A stretch of 64,000 nt of DNA from an uncultured Latescibacterota bacterium (GCA_958295785.1 OY282377.1:4776896-4840895); one strand, 5' to 3'. Positions 42,943 to 51,567 are shown, counted from the stretch's first letter. Numbers and translations are program-made. Notes: generated by a model from the letters alone, not told the origin.

Positions 42943-44091
42943 ATGGCTTCTACGTACCACACCCTCATTATCGGCGCGGGCATCAATGGCTTGAGCACTG
43001 GCTATCATCTCTCGCGTCAGAACGCACGCGGTATTGGCCTGATCGAACAATTTGCACTCGGCCATGACCGGGGCAGTTCACATGGGCATTCGCGCATTAC
43101 GCGCAGCGCGTATGTGAACGCGCATTACGTGCGCCTTATGCAAATTGCACACGGCGAATCATGGCCGCAACTCGAACGCGACGCGGGCCGACAACTCATT
43201 TATCCCACGCCCGGCTGTTTTTTTGGCCCGCCCGATGGGAAATACGAAAGCTATGCCCAAGCTGTGGAAGAAGTCGGGGTTGACGTTGAACGGCTCACCC
43301 CAAAGGAGGGCCGAAAACGCTTTCCGCACTTTCGCTTTGAAAATGCCGCCGGCGTTCTCTACGACCGCACGGCCGGATTTGTGGCTGCGGCGCAGACTGT
43401 TCAATCGCTCATTCGCCTCGTTCGCAACCGGGGTGTGGAAATTCGGGAAAACGCGACTGTTCTGCGGGTTGACCTGACGCGCGATCCCATTCGCGTCGAA
43501 ACCTCTGTGGGCGATCTCGAGACCGAGCGTCTCATCGTCGCGGCTGGCCCTTGGGCATCGCGCCTTCTTCCGGTTCTCAAATCGCGCGTTGCTGTGGCGC
43601 GCCAAACGGTTGGCTATTTTCAACTCGCGGGGGCGCGGGAACAAGGCGCGTTTCCGGTTTGGGGCTACCTCCTCGGCAAAGGCGATATGGGGTATTACGG
43701 CCTTCCGCAATTTGGGCGCGATGGGATCAAAATCGCCAAACACATTGTCAGCGGCGTTGACGACGACCCGGACGATGTGCCCGTGCAGATGCCCAGTGCC
43801 GCCATTGACGACCTTCGCGCATTTATCGAAGAACAATTTGTTCCACCCGTCGAGCGGTTCATCGATTGGGAAACCTGTCTCTATACCAACACGCCCACGG
43901 AGGACTTCATCCTCGACATTCACCCCGACCATCCCAATGTGGTCATTGGCGCGGGCTTTTCTGGGCACGGGTTCAAGTTCGGCCCGCTCACGGGGCGCGT
44001 CTTGTCTGAACTCAGCCTGAATGGCAAAACATCGATACCCGAATTTGAGGCGGCCAGAGAGATGTTCAAAGCCACCTCTCAGCGCGGCTAA
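42943..44091 (+). CDS. FAD-dependent amine oxidase, sarcosine/N-methyltryptophan oxidase family
   Basis: A 382-residue DAO-fold enzyme. HTLIIGAGINGLSTGYHLS is the FAD dinucleotide motif, HGHSRITRSAY is typical of monomeric sarcosine oxidases, and TCLYTNTPTEDFILDIHP holds the Cys that attaches FAD covalently in that family. VIGAGFSGHGFKFGPLTG closes the FAD site. It should oxidise a secondary amine such as sarcosine or N-methyl amino acids, giving H2O2. The ATG at 42943 has no strong ribosome-binding site; TTG at 42934 is an alternative. Transcribed divergently from lon. Confidence 0.88.
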   Translation: MASTYHTLIIGAGINGLSTGYHLSRQNARGIGLIEQFALGHDRGSSHGHSRITRSAYVNAHYVRLMQIAHGESWPQLERDAGRQLIYPTPGCFFGPPDGKYESYAQAVEEVGVDVERLTPKEGRKRFPHFRFENAAGVLYDRTAGFVAAAQTVQSLIRLVRNRGVEIRENATVLRVDLTRDPIRVETSVGDLETERLIVAAGPWASRLLPVLKSRVAVARQTVGYFQLAGAREQGAFPVWGYLLGKGDMGYYGLPQFGRDGIKIAKHIVSGVDDDPDDVPVQMPSAAIDDLRAFIEEQFVPPVERFIDWETCLYTNTPTEDFILDIHPDHPNVVIGAGFSGHGFKFGPLTGRVLSELSLNGKTSIPEFEAAREMFKATSQRG

Positions 44092-44140
44092 AAATCAATC
44101 CGAAGAGTCGTTTCATTCACCCCACGCGAAAGGTTGCGCG

Positions 44141-45592
44141 GTGTTGCCAAAGCAATTTTACATCGCAATTCTGATCTCGCTGATCCCGATCCCCTCTCTG
44201 GCTTATGACCGCGACCGCTGGGAAAGTTTCCCCAGCATGAACTACGTCACGTCTATTGCCGAAAGCCCGACGGTCATTTTTGTGGCGACCACCGGAGGCA
44301 TTCGCCGCTACGACCGGTTTTCCAGAGCATGGCTGGCGCCAATAACGACCCTTGATGGCCTTCCCGACAACCGGGTGCAGCGCGTTATTTACGATAGCGA
44401 TACGGGCGACCTGTGGTTTGAAACGCCTTCGGGCGCGGGCCGATGGCTCACGGGCGTGCAAAGCGTCATGCAAGGGGGCAACCCGCCTGCACGTCTCAAC
44501 AGGTCGCGCCCGGTTGTCAGTATTCCCCCTGTTTTTCCGCCCTTTGGCTACTATCTCGACGGCCACCAGGTTCTGGGCCCTCGGCGCAACTATGCCATTA
44601 CAGATGTCCTGATTGACTCTTGGCGCCACTTGTGGATCGCCACATGGGGCTTGGGCGTGGGCCAGGCCGAACTCCTGAATGGTCAACTGTCATTCCTCAC
44701 TTTTGGGCCACTGGAAGAAAATGTCACCGCCATGGCACGCGATGGCGATGCGATATGGTTCGGAGGGACAGACACGTATCGCGCGCCTGCGCGGGGGATC
44801 ACGCGATACCAGCCCGCCGCGAACACATGGGAATATTTTGAAGCCAACCGGATCATGGGCCTTGACGATCCGCAAATCGTCTCCATATTGCCCGGCAGCG
44901 ACGACGTGTGGTTTGGCACTCACAATGGCCTGATGCGGTATCACAAACGCACGGAGCAGTGGTTCACGTACCGCGAGACCCGCCGGTGGGGGCAGGTGCA
45001 AGCACTGGCACATGATGACAACACCCTTTGGATCGGTTCAGAACGCGGTTTGGCAATGCTGGATATCAAAGCCGATTCGCTCGACCGCGTGTCGGGAAGC
45101 GAATACGCGAGTATCCACGCTCTGGTTACAGGCCCCAATTATATATGGGCGGGCACGCACACCGGGCTTTTTCAGTGTGCGCGAGGGGATCGCACTTGGC
45201 GGCCTGTGCGCGATGCGAATAATATTGCCAAACGCCGGGTGCGTGCGCTGGCGATGCACGACAACGATTTGTGGATCGCCACAGAAGCCCCACCTGCTGC
45301 GGTGCGCTATCGCCCGGCGGAAAACACTTGGCGAGAGTATCCCCTCGCCGAAATTGGGTGGCGAGACCGCATCTCAATTGCAGCCGATAGCAATTGGGTG
45401 TGGGTTGCGACGGGTGCGGGGGCTTTTCTCCTGGATGTGCCGCGCCATCTCTGGACGCATTACACGCTGTACGACGGTCTCATGCACACGCGGGTGCAGG
45501 CTGTTCTCCGCGATGGCGAATACGTCTGGTTTGGCACGGCTGGGGGACTCAGTCGTTTTCACTGGTCGCATATCTTGTTCGACAAGCGTTAG
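44141..45592 (+). CDS. Secreted beta-propeller protein (two-component-regulator-propeller-like)
   Basis: About 483 residues. A signal peptide (KQFYIAILISLIPIPSLAYD) leads to many repeated blades of the type LWIATWGLGVGQ, IWFGGTDTYR, VWFGTHNGLMRY, LWIGSERGLAML, IWAGTHTGLFQ, LWIATEAPPAAV and VWFGTAGGLSRF. Each has the Reg_prop-like W-x-G/A-T-x-x-G-L pattern and pairs of IT-x-x-x-GL. It lacks kinase or DNA-binding domains. Start is GTG at 44141 (TTG 44144 also possible), seven bases after AAAGG. Probably periplasmic or surface, with a binding role. It begins about 50 bases after the oxidase. Confidence 0.8.
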   Translation: MLPKQFYIAILISLIPIPSLAYDRDRWESFPSMNYVTSIAESPTVIFVATTGGIRRYDRFSRAWLAPITTLDGLPDNRVQRVIYDSDTGDLWFETPSGAGRWLTGVQSVMQGGNPPARLNRSRPVVSIPPVFPPFGYYLDGHQVLGPRRNYAITDVLIDSWRHLWIATWGLGVGQAELLNGQLSFLTFGPLEENVTAMARDGDAIWFGGTDTYRAPARGITRYQPAANTWEYFEANRIMGLDDPQIVSILPGSDDVWFGTHNGLMRYHKRTEQWFTYRETRRWGQVQALAHDDNTLWIGSERGLAMLDIKADSLDRVSGSEYASIHALVTGPNYIWAGTHTGLFQCARGDRTWRPVRDANNIAKRRVRALAMHDNDLWIATEAPPAAVRYRPAENTWREYPLAEIGWRDRISIAADSNWVWVATGAGAFLLDVPRHLWTHYTLYDGLMHTRVQAVLRDGEYVWFGTAGGLSRFHWSHILFDKR

Positions 45593-45886
45593 AATACAGC
45601 CTTTGGAGATGAACTTTATCCGTTGCGTAACGCTGTTACAGTGCGGAATGTCAGGAACAAAAAAAAGTGCGTGACATAAGACCTCAAATTTGTTACTTTT
45701 GATTTTCACGGTATCCATATAAATCAATACCTTAGCAGATTGGAAAATCGAATGGGCTTTCCATTGGTTCAAACCGCGATTCTCGTTTCCCCTGCTAAAA
45801 ACACCCCCCGTTGATTCGTTTCCGGCGGCTGTTCCATACGCACATGGCGTTTGGATAGCCGCTTTTCTTTTTTCAAATGAGCAGCT
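45593..45886 (+). promoter_or_regulatory. Leader region of the BMC operon with a hairpin
   Basis: The 294-base gap is AT-rich and gene-free. Just before the BMC gene, GGCGGCT near 45822 pairs with AGCCGC near 45857 and is followed by TTTTCTTTTTTC. This terminator-like hairpin ends about 10 bases before the BMC ATG. It could be an attenuator, or the end of the preceding transcript. No known riboswitch is recognised. Confidence 0.45.
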
Positions 45887-46324
45887 ATGAAACCCGCCCT
45901 TGGACTCATTGAAATGCTGGGTTTTGTCGGCGTTGCCGAAGCAGCCGACGCAGCGACCAAAGCGGCGGCTATTGAGTTGTCCGCCGTAGAAAAAATAGAA
46001 GGCGGTATTATTTCCATTCGCTTTTTAGGCGATGTTGGCGCCGTGCAGGCCGCGGTTGAAGCGGGGGTGCAAGCCGCGCAAGAGGTGGGCACTTTGATGG
46101 CGCATCACGTCATTCCCAACCCACACGAAGACCTCGTGCGCGTTTTTGGGTTGAAAAAAAAAACAGATGAAGTGGATCTCGAAAGTCTATCCGTGCATCG
46201 CCTGCGCCAACTCGCTCGGGAAACCCCGGGCGTCACCATTCGAGGCCGGGAAATTTCACACGCAAATCGCGCGCAACTGCTATCTGAACTTCGCCGCGCA
46301 AAAAGCGATCAAACGGACATTTAA
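45887..46324 (+). CDS. Bacterial microcompartment (BMC) shell protein with C-terminal extension
   Basis: A 145-residue protein. Residues 1-85 (KPALGLIEMLGFVGVAEAADAATKAAAIELSAVEKIEGGIISIRFLGDVGAVQAAVEAGVQAA) form a single BMC fold like PduA or EutM, which assembles into hexagonal shell tiles. A charged linker is followed by a ~40-residue C-terminal piece (LSVHRLRQLARETPGVTIRG...ANRAQLLSELRRA) resembling a SAP/Rho-N-type nucleic-acid- or protein-binding motif. No other shell or cargo gene is in the window. No ribosome-binding site is evident before the ATG. Fourteen bases downstream lies a coiled-coil gene. Confidence 0.86.
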   Translation: MKPALGLIEMLGFVGVAEAADAATKAAAIELSAVEKIEGGIISIRFLGDVGAVQAAVEAGVQAAQEVGTLMAHHVIPNPHEDLVRVFGLKKKTDEVDLESLSVHRLRQLARETPGVTIRGREISHANRAQLLSELRRAKSDQTDI

Positions 46325-46338
46325 TTGGAGCAAACAAC

Positions 46339-46662
46339 ATGGACACCAACTCTCTTTGGACAAAAATCAAGCAAGGTCTGCGCGATGGCGCGGCCACCGC
46401 AGCGGAAAGAGCCGAACACTTGGGCAGACTGGGCCGGGCACGCCTTGACATGGCGCGCACCCGACACGCCATTCACGATGCGTTTACCGAACTCGGCGGG
46501 CATATTTACGATCAGCTCAAAGACGATGAAGCCGCCGCCGAGGCGCAGTCCGAAGCGGTTCAAAAGTACATCCAGACCGTCCGCGAGTTGGAAGAGCAGT
46601 TGCAAAACCAAGAACAGCAATTCAAAGCATTGCAAGAAGCAGACAATGCGCCGAAAAATTAG
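46339..46662 (+). CDS. Small coiled-coil protein after the BMC gene
   Basis: A 107-residue mainly helical protein ([43 protein letters not shown]..., then [25 protein letters not shown]) with a clear heptad-rich C-terminal half. The first part resembles short proteins with an L-G-R-x-G-R-A-x-L-D-x segment often adjacent to shell proteins. It begins 15 bases after the BMC stop codon (GGAGC upstream), so the two form an operon. A shell-to-cargo adaptor is possible but unproven. Confidence 0.65.
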   Translation: MDTNSLWTKIKQGLRDGAATAAERAEHLGRLGRARLDMARTRHAIHDAFTELGGHIYDQLKDDEAAAEAQSEAVQKYIQTVRELEEQLQNQEQQFKALQEADNAPKN

Positions 46663-46741
46663 AACCTGCTGTACCCCACCAGCGGTTTAGGCCCGTGGCC
46701 GTGTCGGGAGAAGGGACAGGCACTGGCTATTGGGTAAAGAT

Positions 46742-46758
46742 AGGAGGTATTTATGTAA
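46742..46758 (+). promoter_or_regulatory. Start-stop (AUG-UAA) element in the sigma-factor leader
   Basis: AGGAGGT at 46743-46749 is followed four bases later by ATGTAA at 46753-46758, a start codon directly followed by a stop. It lies ~117 bases before the sigma-factor GTG and may hold ribosomes or set the level of translation. No functional evidence is available. Confidence 0.4.
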
Positions 46759-46874
46759 AATTCTCCCTTTGTCGTTTCTTAGACCTTTGTCTAAATCCTT
46801 TATCCTTGCAGGAAGACAAACCTGTATTTTACCTGCACAAATCCCCTGTGCCGAAGGAAAGAGAGGTTGACGAA

Positions 46875-47732
46875 GTGCCAAGACTATCAAAAAGACCGTA
46901 TGCCCGTGAAGACGAATCACTGGATCAGTATCTGCAAGAAATTGGCGAAGTCGCGTTGCTCACCGCAGATCAGGAAGTCGTGCTGGCCAAACGAATCAAA
47001 AAAGGCGATCAAGGTGCCTTGGAAGAATTGACCACAGCCAATCTGAGATTTGTGGTAAGCGTCGCCAAGCAGTATCAAAATCAGGGCCTTTCGATGGGCG
47101 ACCTGATCAACGAAGGCAATCTCGGGCTCATCAAAGCCGCCAAGCGTTTTGATGAAACCAAGGGTTTCAAATTTATCTCTTATGCCGTGTGGTGGATTCG
47201 CCAAGCGATTTTACAGGCCCTGGCCGAGCAATCCCGCATTGTTCGCCTGCCGCTGAATCGCGTTGGCGCGCTCCACAAAATTGGCAAGGCATCGAGTGGT
47301 CTCGAACAGGAGTATGGACGCGAACCCAGCCCGGGCGAAATCGCCGATGAACTCGGCATGAACGATTTTGAAGTGCGCGATACCCTCAAAATTTCGAGCC
47401 GCCATCTTTCATTGGACGCGCCATTCAAAGACAGCGAAGACAACAGCCTGCTCGATGTGCTCGAAGACGGCATGCAACCCCCACCCGATGATCCCCTTCT
47501 CGATGACGCCCTCGGACGAGAAATAGAAAAAGCCCTCGCCACCCTCACGCCCCGAGAAGCCGAAGTCATCACCCTCTATTTTGGCATTAACCGCGCACAG
47601 CCACTTACCCTCGAGGAAATTGGCGAGCGTTTTGGATTGACCCGAGAGCGCGTGCGTCAGATCAAAGAGAAAGCCCTTCGGCGGTTGCGCCATGCCTCGC
47701 GCAGTCGTCCGCTGAAATCTTATTTGTATTGA
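46875..47732 (+). CDS. Primary-type sigma-70 factor
   Basis: A 285-residue sigma factor. Region 1.2 is [17 protein letters not shown], region 2 [72 protein letters not shown], region 3 follows, and region 4 is [43 protein letters not shown]. The size and order match the short RpoD-like factors of Bacteroidetes and related phyla, which lack region 1.1. The start is GTG at 46875, eight bases after GAGAGG. A second, more diverged sigma factor is at 59535. Confidence 0.9.
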   Translation: MPRLSKRPYAREDESLDQYLQEIGEVALLTADQEVVLAKRIKKGDQGALEELTTANLRFVVSVAKQYQNQGLSMGDLINEGNLGLIKAAKRFDETKGFKFISYAVWWIRQAILQALAEQSRIVRLPLNRVGALHKIGKASSGLEQEYGREPSPGEIADELGMNDFEVRDTLKISSRHLSLDAPFKDSEDNSLLDVLEDGMQPPPDDPLLDDALGREIEKALATLTPREAEVITLYFGINRAQPLTLEEIGERFGLTRERVRQIKEKALRRLRHASRSRPLKSYLY

Positions 47733-47749
47733 CGCGCATGGCAATTCCG

Positions 47750-47791
47750 ATAGGCCACAAACGGGTTCGCCCGGTGTGGCCTATTCTTTTT
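47750..47791 (+). terminator. Rho-independent terminator after the sigma gene
   Basis: ATAGGCCAC pairs with GTGGCCTAT around an ACGGGTTCGCCCGG inner hairpin, followed by TCTTTTTG. It ends the sigma-factor transcript, 18 bases after the stop codon. Confidence 0.8.
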
Positions 47792-47831
47792 GTTTACAAC
47801 TTTTGCTTGCTCGCGTGTATAGTAATATAAA

Positions 47832-48923
47832 TAGGACTTACGCATGCTGAGTTAAAAAAGGGTGCAATTCCGTAAAAATTATCACTTTGAGGAGGTGTCA
47901 ATGCGCCACCCGACGCGTTTGGATGACTGTCAGTATCTGCTTAGCCGTCCCCTCAACGATACCCTGACCCCTTTCGCCGACCATAGCGAAGGGTTCAGTC
48001 ATGATAGGATCAACCGCTATCTCGCCGGTGCGCGTATCCCCCCCCGCTTGGTGTGGGAACACGTCAAAGACCACATCGCGTTGACGCCTGAAGGCGATGT
48101 GATCTTTGATGACACGGTTTTAGACAAGCGACACGCACGCAAGATCGCGTGAGTGCGTCGTCAATATAGCGGCAACGCCCAAGGCGTCATCAATGGCATC
48201 GGGGTGGTCACATGTGTCTATGTCAATCCGCAAGAGGATCGGTTCTGGCTGATTGACTATCGGATTTATGACCCGCAAGGCGATGGCAAAACCAAATGGG
48301 ATCCTCTCAAGGACATGCTCTCTGCGTTGGTCTATCAGAAGCGCCTCCCTTTTACTGGGGTCTTGATGGACAGTTGGTATGCGACCAAAACGGTCATGCG
48401 ACACATAGAGCAGATGCAAAAAACCTATTATTGTCCCCTCAAGACGAACCGGCGCGTGGACTATTCGGCAGGCACAACCCCCTACCAGCGCGTAGATAGC
48501 TTAACTTGGACGAAAGCGCAACGCAAACAAGGCAAGTCAATTAAAATCAGAGGGTTTCCCAAAGACCACAAAGTGAAATTATTCCGGGTGGCGTCTGCTG
48601 ATAGACGCACGGCGTATGTCGTGACCAACGACCATGCTCAAAACGATTCTTCAGGGGTACAACAGGTGTGTCACAGGCGATGGAAAATTGAGCCCTTTCA
48701 CCGCGAAGTCAAACAGGTAACCGGGCTTGAAAAATGTCCATGTCGGTTGGCACGCATGGTACGAAATCATATTGGGTGTGCGATGTTCGTTTGGATTCGA
48801 CTCGCGCAGGTGGCCTATCAAACAGGACAAACCATTTATCAAGTCAAATACCGGGGGGTGGCTGACTTCTTGAGACAACAACTCAAAGTGCCTGATATTC
48901 CAATGGAAATTGCGTAAGTCCTA
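47832..48923 (+). mobile_element. IS701-like insertion sequence, copy A
   Basis: 1,092 bp with terminal inverted repeats TAGGACTTACGCA / TGCGTAAGTCCTA. The left end is followed by GAGTTAAAAAAGG and a GAGGAGGTG ribosome-binding site before the transposase. A second copy starts at 63302. Confidence 0.86.
47901..48917 (+). pseudogene. IS701-like transposase, interrupted by a stop codon
   Basis: The ATG at 47901 reads to a TGA (TTA in copy B) after about 84 codons (…DKRHARKIA-stop-VRRQYSGN). The remaining 254 codons (INGIGVVTCVYVNPQ ... MDSWYATKTVMRHIEQ ... YCPLKTNRRVD ... RVDSLTW ... GFPKDHKVKLFRV ... WKIEPFHREVKQVTGL ... GCAMFVWIRLAQVAYQTGQTIYQ) follow in frame to 48917. The family is DDE_5/IS701-like, typical of cyanobacteria. 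Several first-half differences from copy B also change conserved residues (H to P, M to R, Y to D), so this copy is probably dead, unless the changes are sequencing errors. Confidence 0.8.
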
Positions 48924-48927
48924 ATAA

Positions 48928-49360
48928 ATTGATTTTTATTTTTCCGTATCCTGCCTCCCATCAGGGATGAAGGAGGAATTGGGAACAGACTTACGTACGG
49001 GTCATACGTTGCTCGCCTTAAGCGTTTGGTTCTGCCTCCACGTTTGTTGGCTTCGATGCGTTGGCTACGCCTGTGCCTACGGCGTGCGGCGCCCTACTTT
49101 TTTTCAACAGCAAAAAAAGTAGGCGAGCGGGGTACAACTGCCTTAGCAGTTCAAAAATGCCGCTCTCATGCGCCGAGGGGCTTGCACAGCGCAAAGTGCT
49201 TTTGTAACAGCACGACATGCGTTGGCCTGTAAGGTGGGTTGCAAGAGGGATGTGGGTTGCGAGACGGCCTTGCGCGCTGTGCGCGATGGCATGATCTGAT
49301 GGTCTTTTGGGATGGCCTGGTTGCAATGGCTTCTTTGAATGATTTTCCCAGAGCACATAC
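48928..49360 (+). repeat. ~430-bp dispersed non-coding repeat, copy 2
   Basis: Directly abuts the right end of IS701-like copy A. It keeps the order of landmarks of copy 1 but lacks the GTCAAACGCTCAAATTATTC stretch. After CAGCAAAAAAAGTAGG it adds a GCGGGGTACAACTGCCTTAG hairpin that copy 3 has too. Confidence 0.75.
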
Positions 49361-49390
49361 ATTTCGTTTTTTCAAACAGGAGAGACTCAC

Positions 49391-50044
49391 ATGTCTAATC
49401 TGCGGTTCACCCACTTGTTCGTATTTTTATTTTTGGCGTGTCAACTCGCACCTGTTTTTGCCCAAGATGAAGAAGAGAGAGAACCCACAATGATGGGCGG
49501 GAGCGGGGTGACAACCTGGATTTTGAAAGGGAATAAAATTTATTATCTCAAATGGGATCGATCATTTGAGCAAGCTCAGATTTACGGCCCTCGTGAACTC
49601 GACAACAACGATGATGCCGCAGAGACACTGCTCTTGCAAAGTTCGGGCGATTTTGCGTGGGTCTTGCGGGATGACGAGGTCTTTTTTGCCGTTGCAAAAC
49701 GCGAAGGCTCGTTTGTCACAATTGAAGTTGAACGCCCCGAAGAACTCCCGGATGCAGACCCATCAGATCCCGTTATGATGGCAGGCGGGGGTTCCAGAGC
49801 ATGGATTTTGAAGGGCCACAGCCTCTTTTATCTCAAGTGGGATGCCGCGTACGGGAAGGCGCAGATTTACGGCCCGGAAGAACTTCCCGCCAATGACTAT
49901 GGCCCTTCTGAGCCCGTGCTTATGCACGGCACGGGCAACGCAGTGTGGATTTTGCGGGGCAATGAGGTTTTTTACGTTGCGGCCAGAGTAGATGGCGCGT
50001 TTGTCGATATTGAAATTGAACGACCCGAGGAACTTCCGGACTAA
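49391..50044 (+). CDS. Secreted internally repeated protein, Trp/Tyr-rich
   Basis: A 217-residue protein with a signal peptide (FTHLFVFLFLACQLAPVFAQ) and an acidic start (DEEEREP). It then alternates two units: TTWILKGNKIYYLKWDRS...AQIYGPREL and FAWVLRDDEVFFAVAKREGSFVTIEVERPEEL, each present twice. The four blades of about 50 residues have W-x-L-x-x-x-x-x-x-Y/F patterns, suggesting a small beta-propeller or beta-prism. AGGAGA precedes the ATG. No family is recognised. It is followed directly by a MITE at its stop codon. Confidence 0.78.
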   Translation: MSNLRFTHLFVFLFLACQLAPVFAQDEEEREPTMMGGSGVTTWILKGNKIYYLKWDRSFEQAQIYGPRELDNNDDAAETLLLQSSGDFAWVLRDDEVFFAVAKREGSFVTIEVERPEELPDADPSDPVMMAGGGSRAWILKGHSLFYLKWDAAYGKAQIYGPEELPANDYGPSEPVLMHGTGNAVWILRGNEVFYVAARVDGAFVDIEIERPEELPD

Positions 50045-50156
50045 GCGTCCCTAACAAAAAGGGTTGACCTGGATTTGTGAGAGGCCGCCTTTGAGGCGTT
50101 CCTGCGGGTGTTCACTCCTCTGTTTCAGATGCTTAATTTCTTTTTCTTAGGGCTTC
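50045..50156 (+). mobile_element. 112-bp MITE of the IS5-like family, copy 1
   Basis: Starts GCGTCCCTAACAAAAAGGG right after the TAA stop of the preceding gene and ends TTAGGGCTTC. Left and right ends match the ends of the 37106/51571 element, with no transposase between. The same 112-bp layout occurs at 51456, 60761 (inverted) and 61440. Confidence 0.82.
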
Positions 50157-50491
50157 TTAGCACTGGCTTACGGCGTTTTGGCACAGGCTCTGCAACGCCA
50201 CTGTCTGGATCGCGGATTGTCGCGGATTAGGGGATTGCGCGGATTACCCCCCACCCTCCTGCCTCCGCTCTGTCCTCTCTGTCTGCTCCATTGGCTGTCC
50301 TGCGGCTTCCCAATATTTGTCCCTCTGTGGTTGTCTTTCGCCTTGTATCTTGCCTTTTCGGGCGGGCACGGGGCACCGCCCCTACGTTTTTATGTTCGCA
50401 TCTTTGTCCAACAAAGTCTTGTCAAAAATGGCGTGATTGTATCATTTTTGTTCCCCATTTTTTGTTCCTCAATTTTTTCGAGGTGGCGTTT
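50157..50491. repeat. Gene-free region with REP-like copy
   Basis: About 335 bases with no convincing gene. An inverted REP-like hairpin (CGGGCGGGCACGGGGCACCG then CCCCTACG) lies at 50360-50384. GCGGATTAGGGGATTGCGCG repeats occur near 50222. A promoter and the GAGGTGG ribosome-binding site of the next gene lie at the right end. Confidence 0.6.
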
Positions 50492-51457
50492 ATGGCCGAA
50501 TACGATACGATATCCAAACACCTGATTCAAACCTACCCGGACGATTTCATCCGCTTCACACTCGGACGCGCTGACATCGAGGTGCTCGAGGTGCTCGAGA
50601 CCGAGCAACCCACCGTGGAATCCCGGCGCGCCGATAGCCTGATTCTCGTGCGTATTGAGGGTGAGGATGCGTTGATTCATTGCGAATTTCAAACCGCGGA
50701 CAGCACGGACACTCCGATGTCGCGTCGCATGGCCGGCTATATTGGTCGCGCCATAGAACGCTATGGTCTGCCGATCTTTTCCTTTGTGATCTACCTGCGT
50801 CCCGGTGCTGGACGACGCGATAAGGGATACTACATCCAAGAACTGCCCGGCCATGAGGTGCTGGTGAAATACAAGGTGATTCGTCTGAGTGAGATCGACG
50901 GTCAAGCGATTATTGCGGGCGGTCATCCGGGCTTGCTTCCGTTTGCGCCATTGATGAAACCTCCGTCTGGGATGTCTGCGGATGCGTGGTTGCGTCAATG
51001 TCTTCAGGCGACGGAAGCCTTGCCCTTGGATGCCTCAACCAAGGTTGACATGATGGCGGGTATGGCTATTTTAGGTGGGATATCGTACGAGTTGTCCACC
51101 GTTAGGCGTATTATTTCTCAGGAGGGTTTTATGGATGCGATTATGCGTGAATCATCGTTTGCCCAATACCTTACCCAACAAGGTATTGACCGCGGGATTG
51201 AACAGGGCATTGAACAGGGCATTGAACAGGGCATTGAACAGGGGATGCGTCGCGGCAGGGAGGAAGGGATTAGAGAAAGCACCATTGAAGATATTCTCGA
51301 TGTGTTGGAGGTTCGCTTTGATGCGGACGCGCCCGGTCAGTTCGCTGGTCGCATTCGGGCCATTGACGATTTGCAACAACTCAAGCAGTTGCTTCGTGCG
51401 GCGGTGCAAGTGGACAATCTCGATGCTTTTCAGCATGCGTTGGACGCAGAGGCTTGA
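50492..51457 (+). CDS. Rpn-type PD-(D/E)xK nuclease/putative transposase, copy 2
   Basis: A 321-residue paralogue of the 38015 gene. ADSLILVRIEGEDALIHCEFQT holds the nuclease residues (Asp, Glu-x-Gln), followed by conserved RYGLPIFSFVIYLRPGAGRRD and GGHPGLLPFAPLMK. Four Gly-Ile-Glu-Gln units come from 12-base tandem DNA repeats at 51190-51243, then an extra ~12-residue insertion (MRRGREEGIRESTIED) before the tail shared with copy 1. GAGGTGG lies a few bases before the ATG, so unlike copy 1 it keeps its start signals. Its TGA overlaps the first bases of a MITE. Confidence 0.85.
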   Translation: MAEYDTISKHLIQTYPDDFIRFTLGRADIEVLEVLETEQPTVESRRADSLILVRIEGEDALIHCEFQTADSTDTPMSRRMAGYIGRAIERYGLPIFSFVIYLRPGAGRRDKGYYIQELPGHEVLVKYKVIRLSEIDGQAIIAGGHPGLLPFAPLMKPPSGMSADAWLRQCLQATEALPLDASTKVDMMAGMAILGGISYELSTVRRIISQEGFMDAIMRESSFAQYLTQQGIDRGIEQGIEQGIEQGIEQGMRRGREEGIRESTIEDILDVLEVRFDADAPGQFAGRIRAIDDLQQLKQLLRAAVQVDNLDAFQHALDAEA

Positions 51458-51567
51458 GTCCCTAACAAAAAGGGTTGACCTGGATTTGTGAGAGGCCGCC
51501 TTTGAGGCATTCCTGCGGGTGTTCACTCCTCTGTTTCAGACGCTTGATTTCTTTATCTTAGGGCTTC
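51456..51567 (+). mobile_element. 112-bp MITE, copy 2
   Basis: GAGTCCCTAACAAAAAGGG to CTTAGGGCTTC, 112 bp. It overlaps the TGA stop of the Rpn gene at its left edge. Only TAA separates it from the IS5-like element at 51571. Confidence 0.82.

Noticed and set aside
51190-51243. Possible CRISPR-like array of short tandem repeats
   Set aside because: Units are 12 bases without spacers and encode I-E-Q-G repeats in frame inside the Rpn gene.
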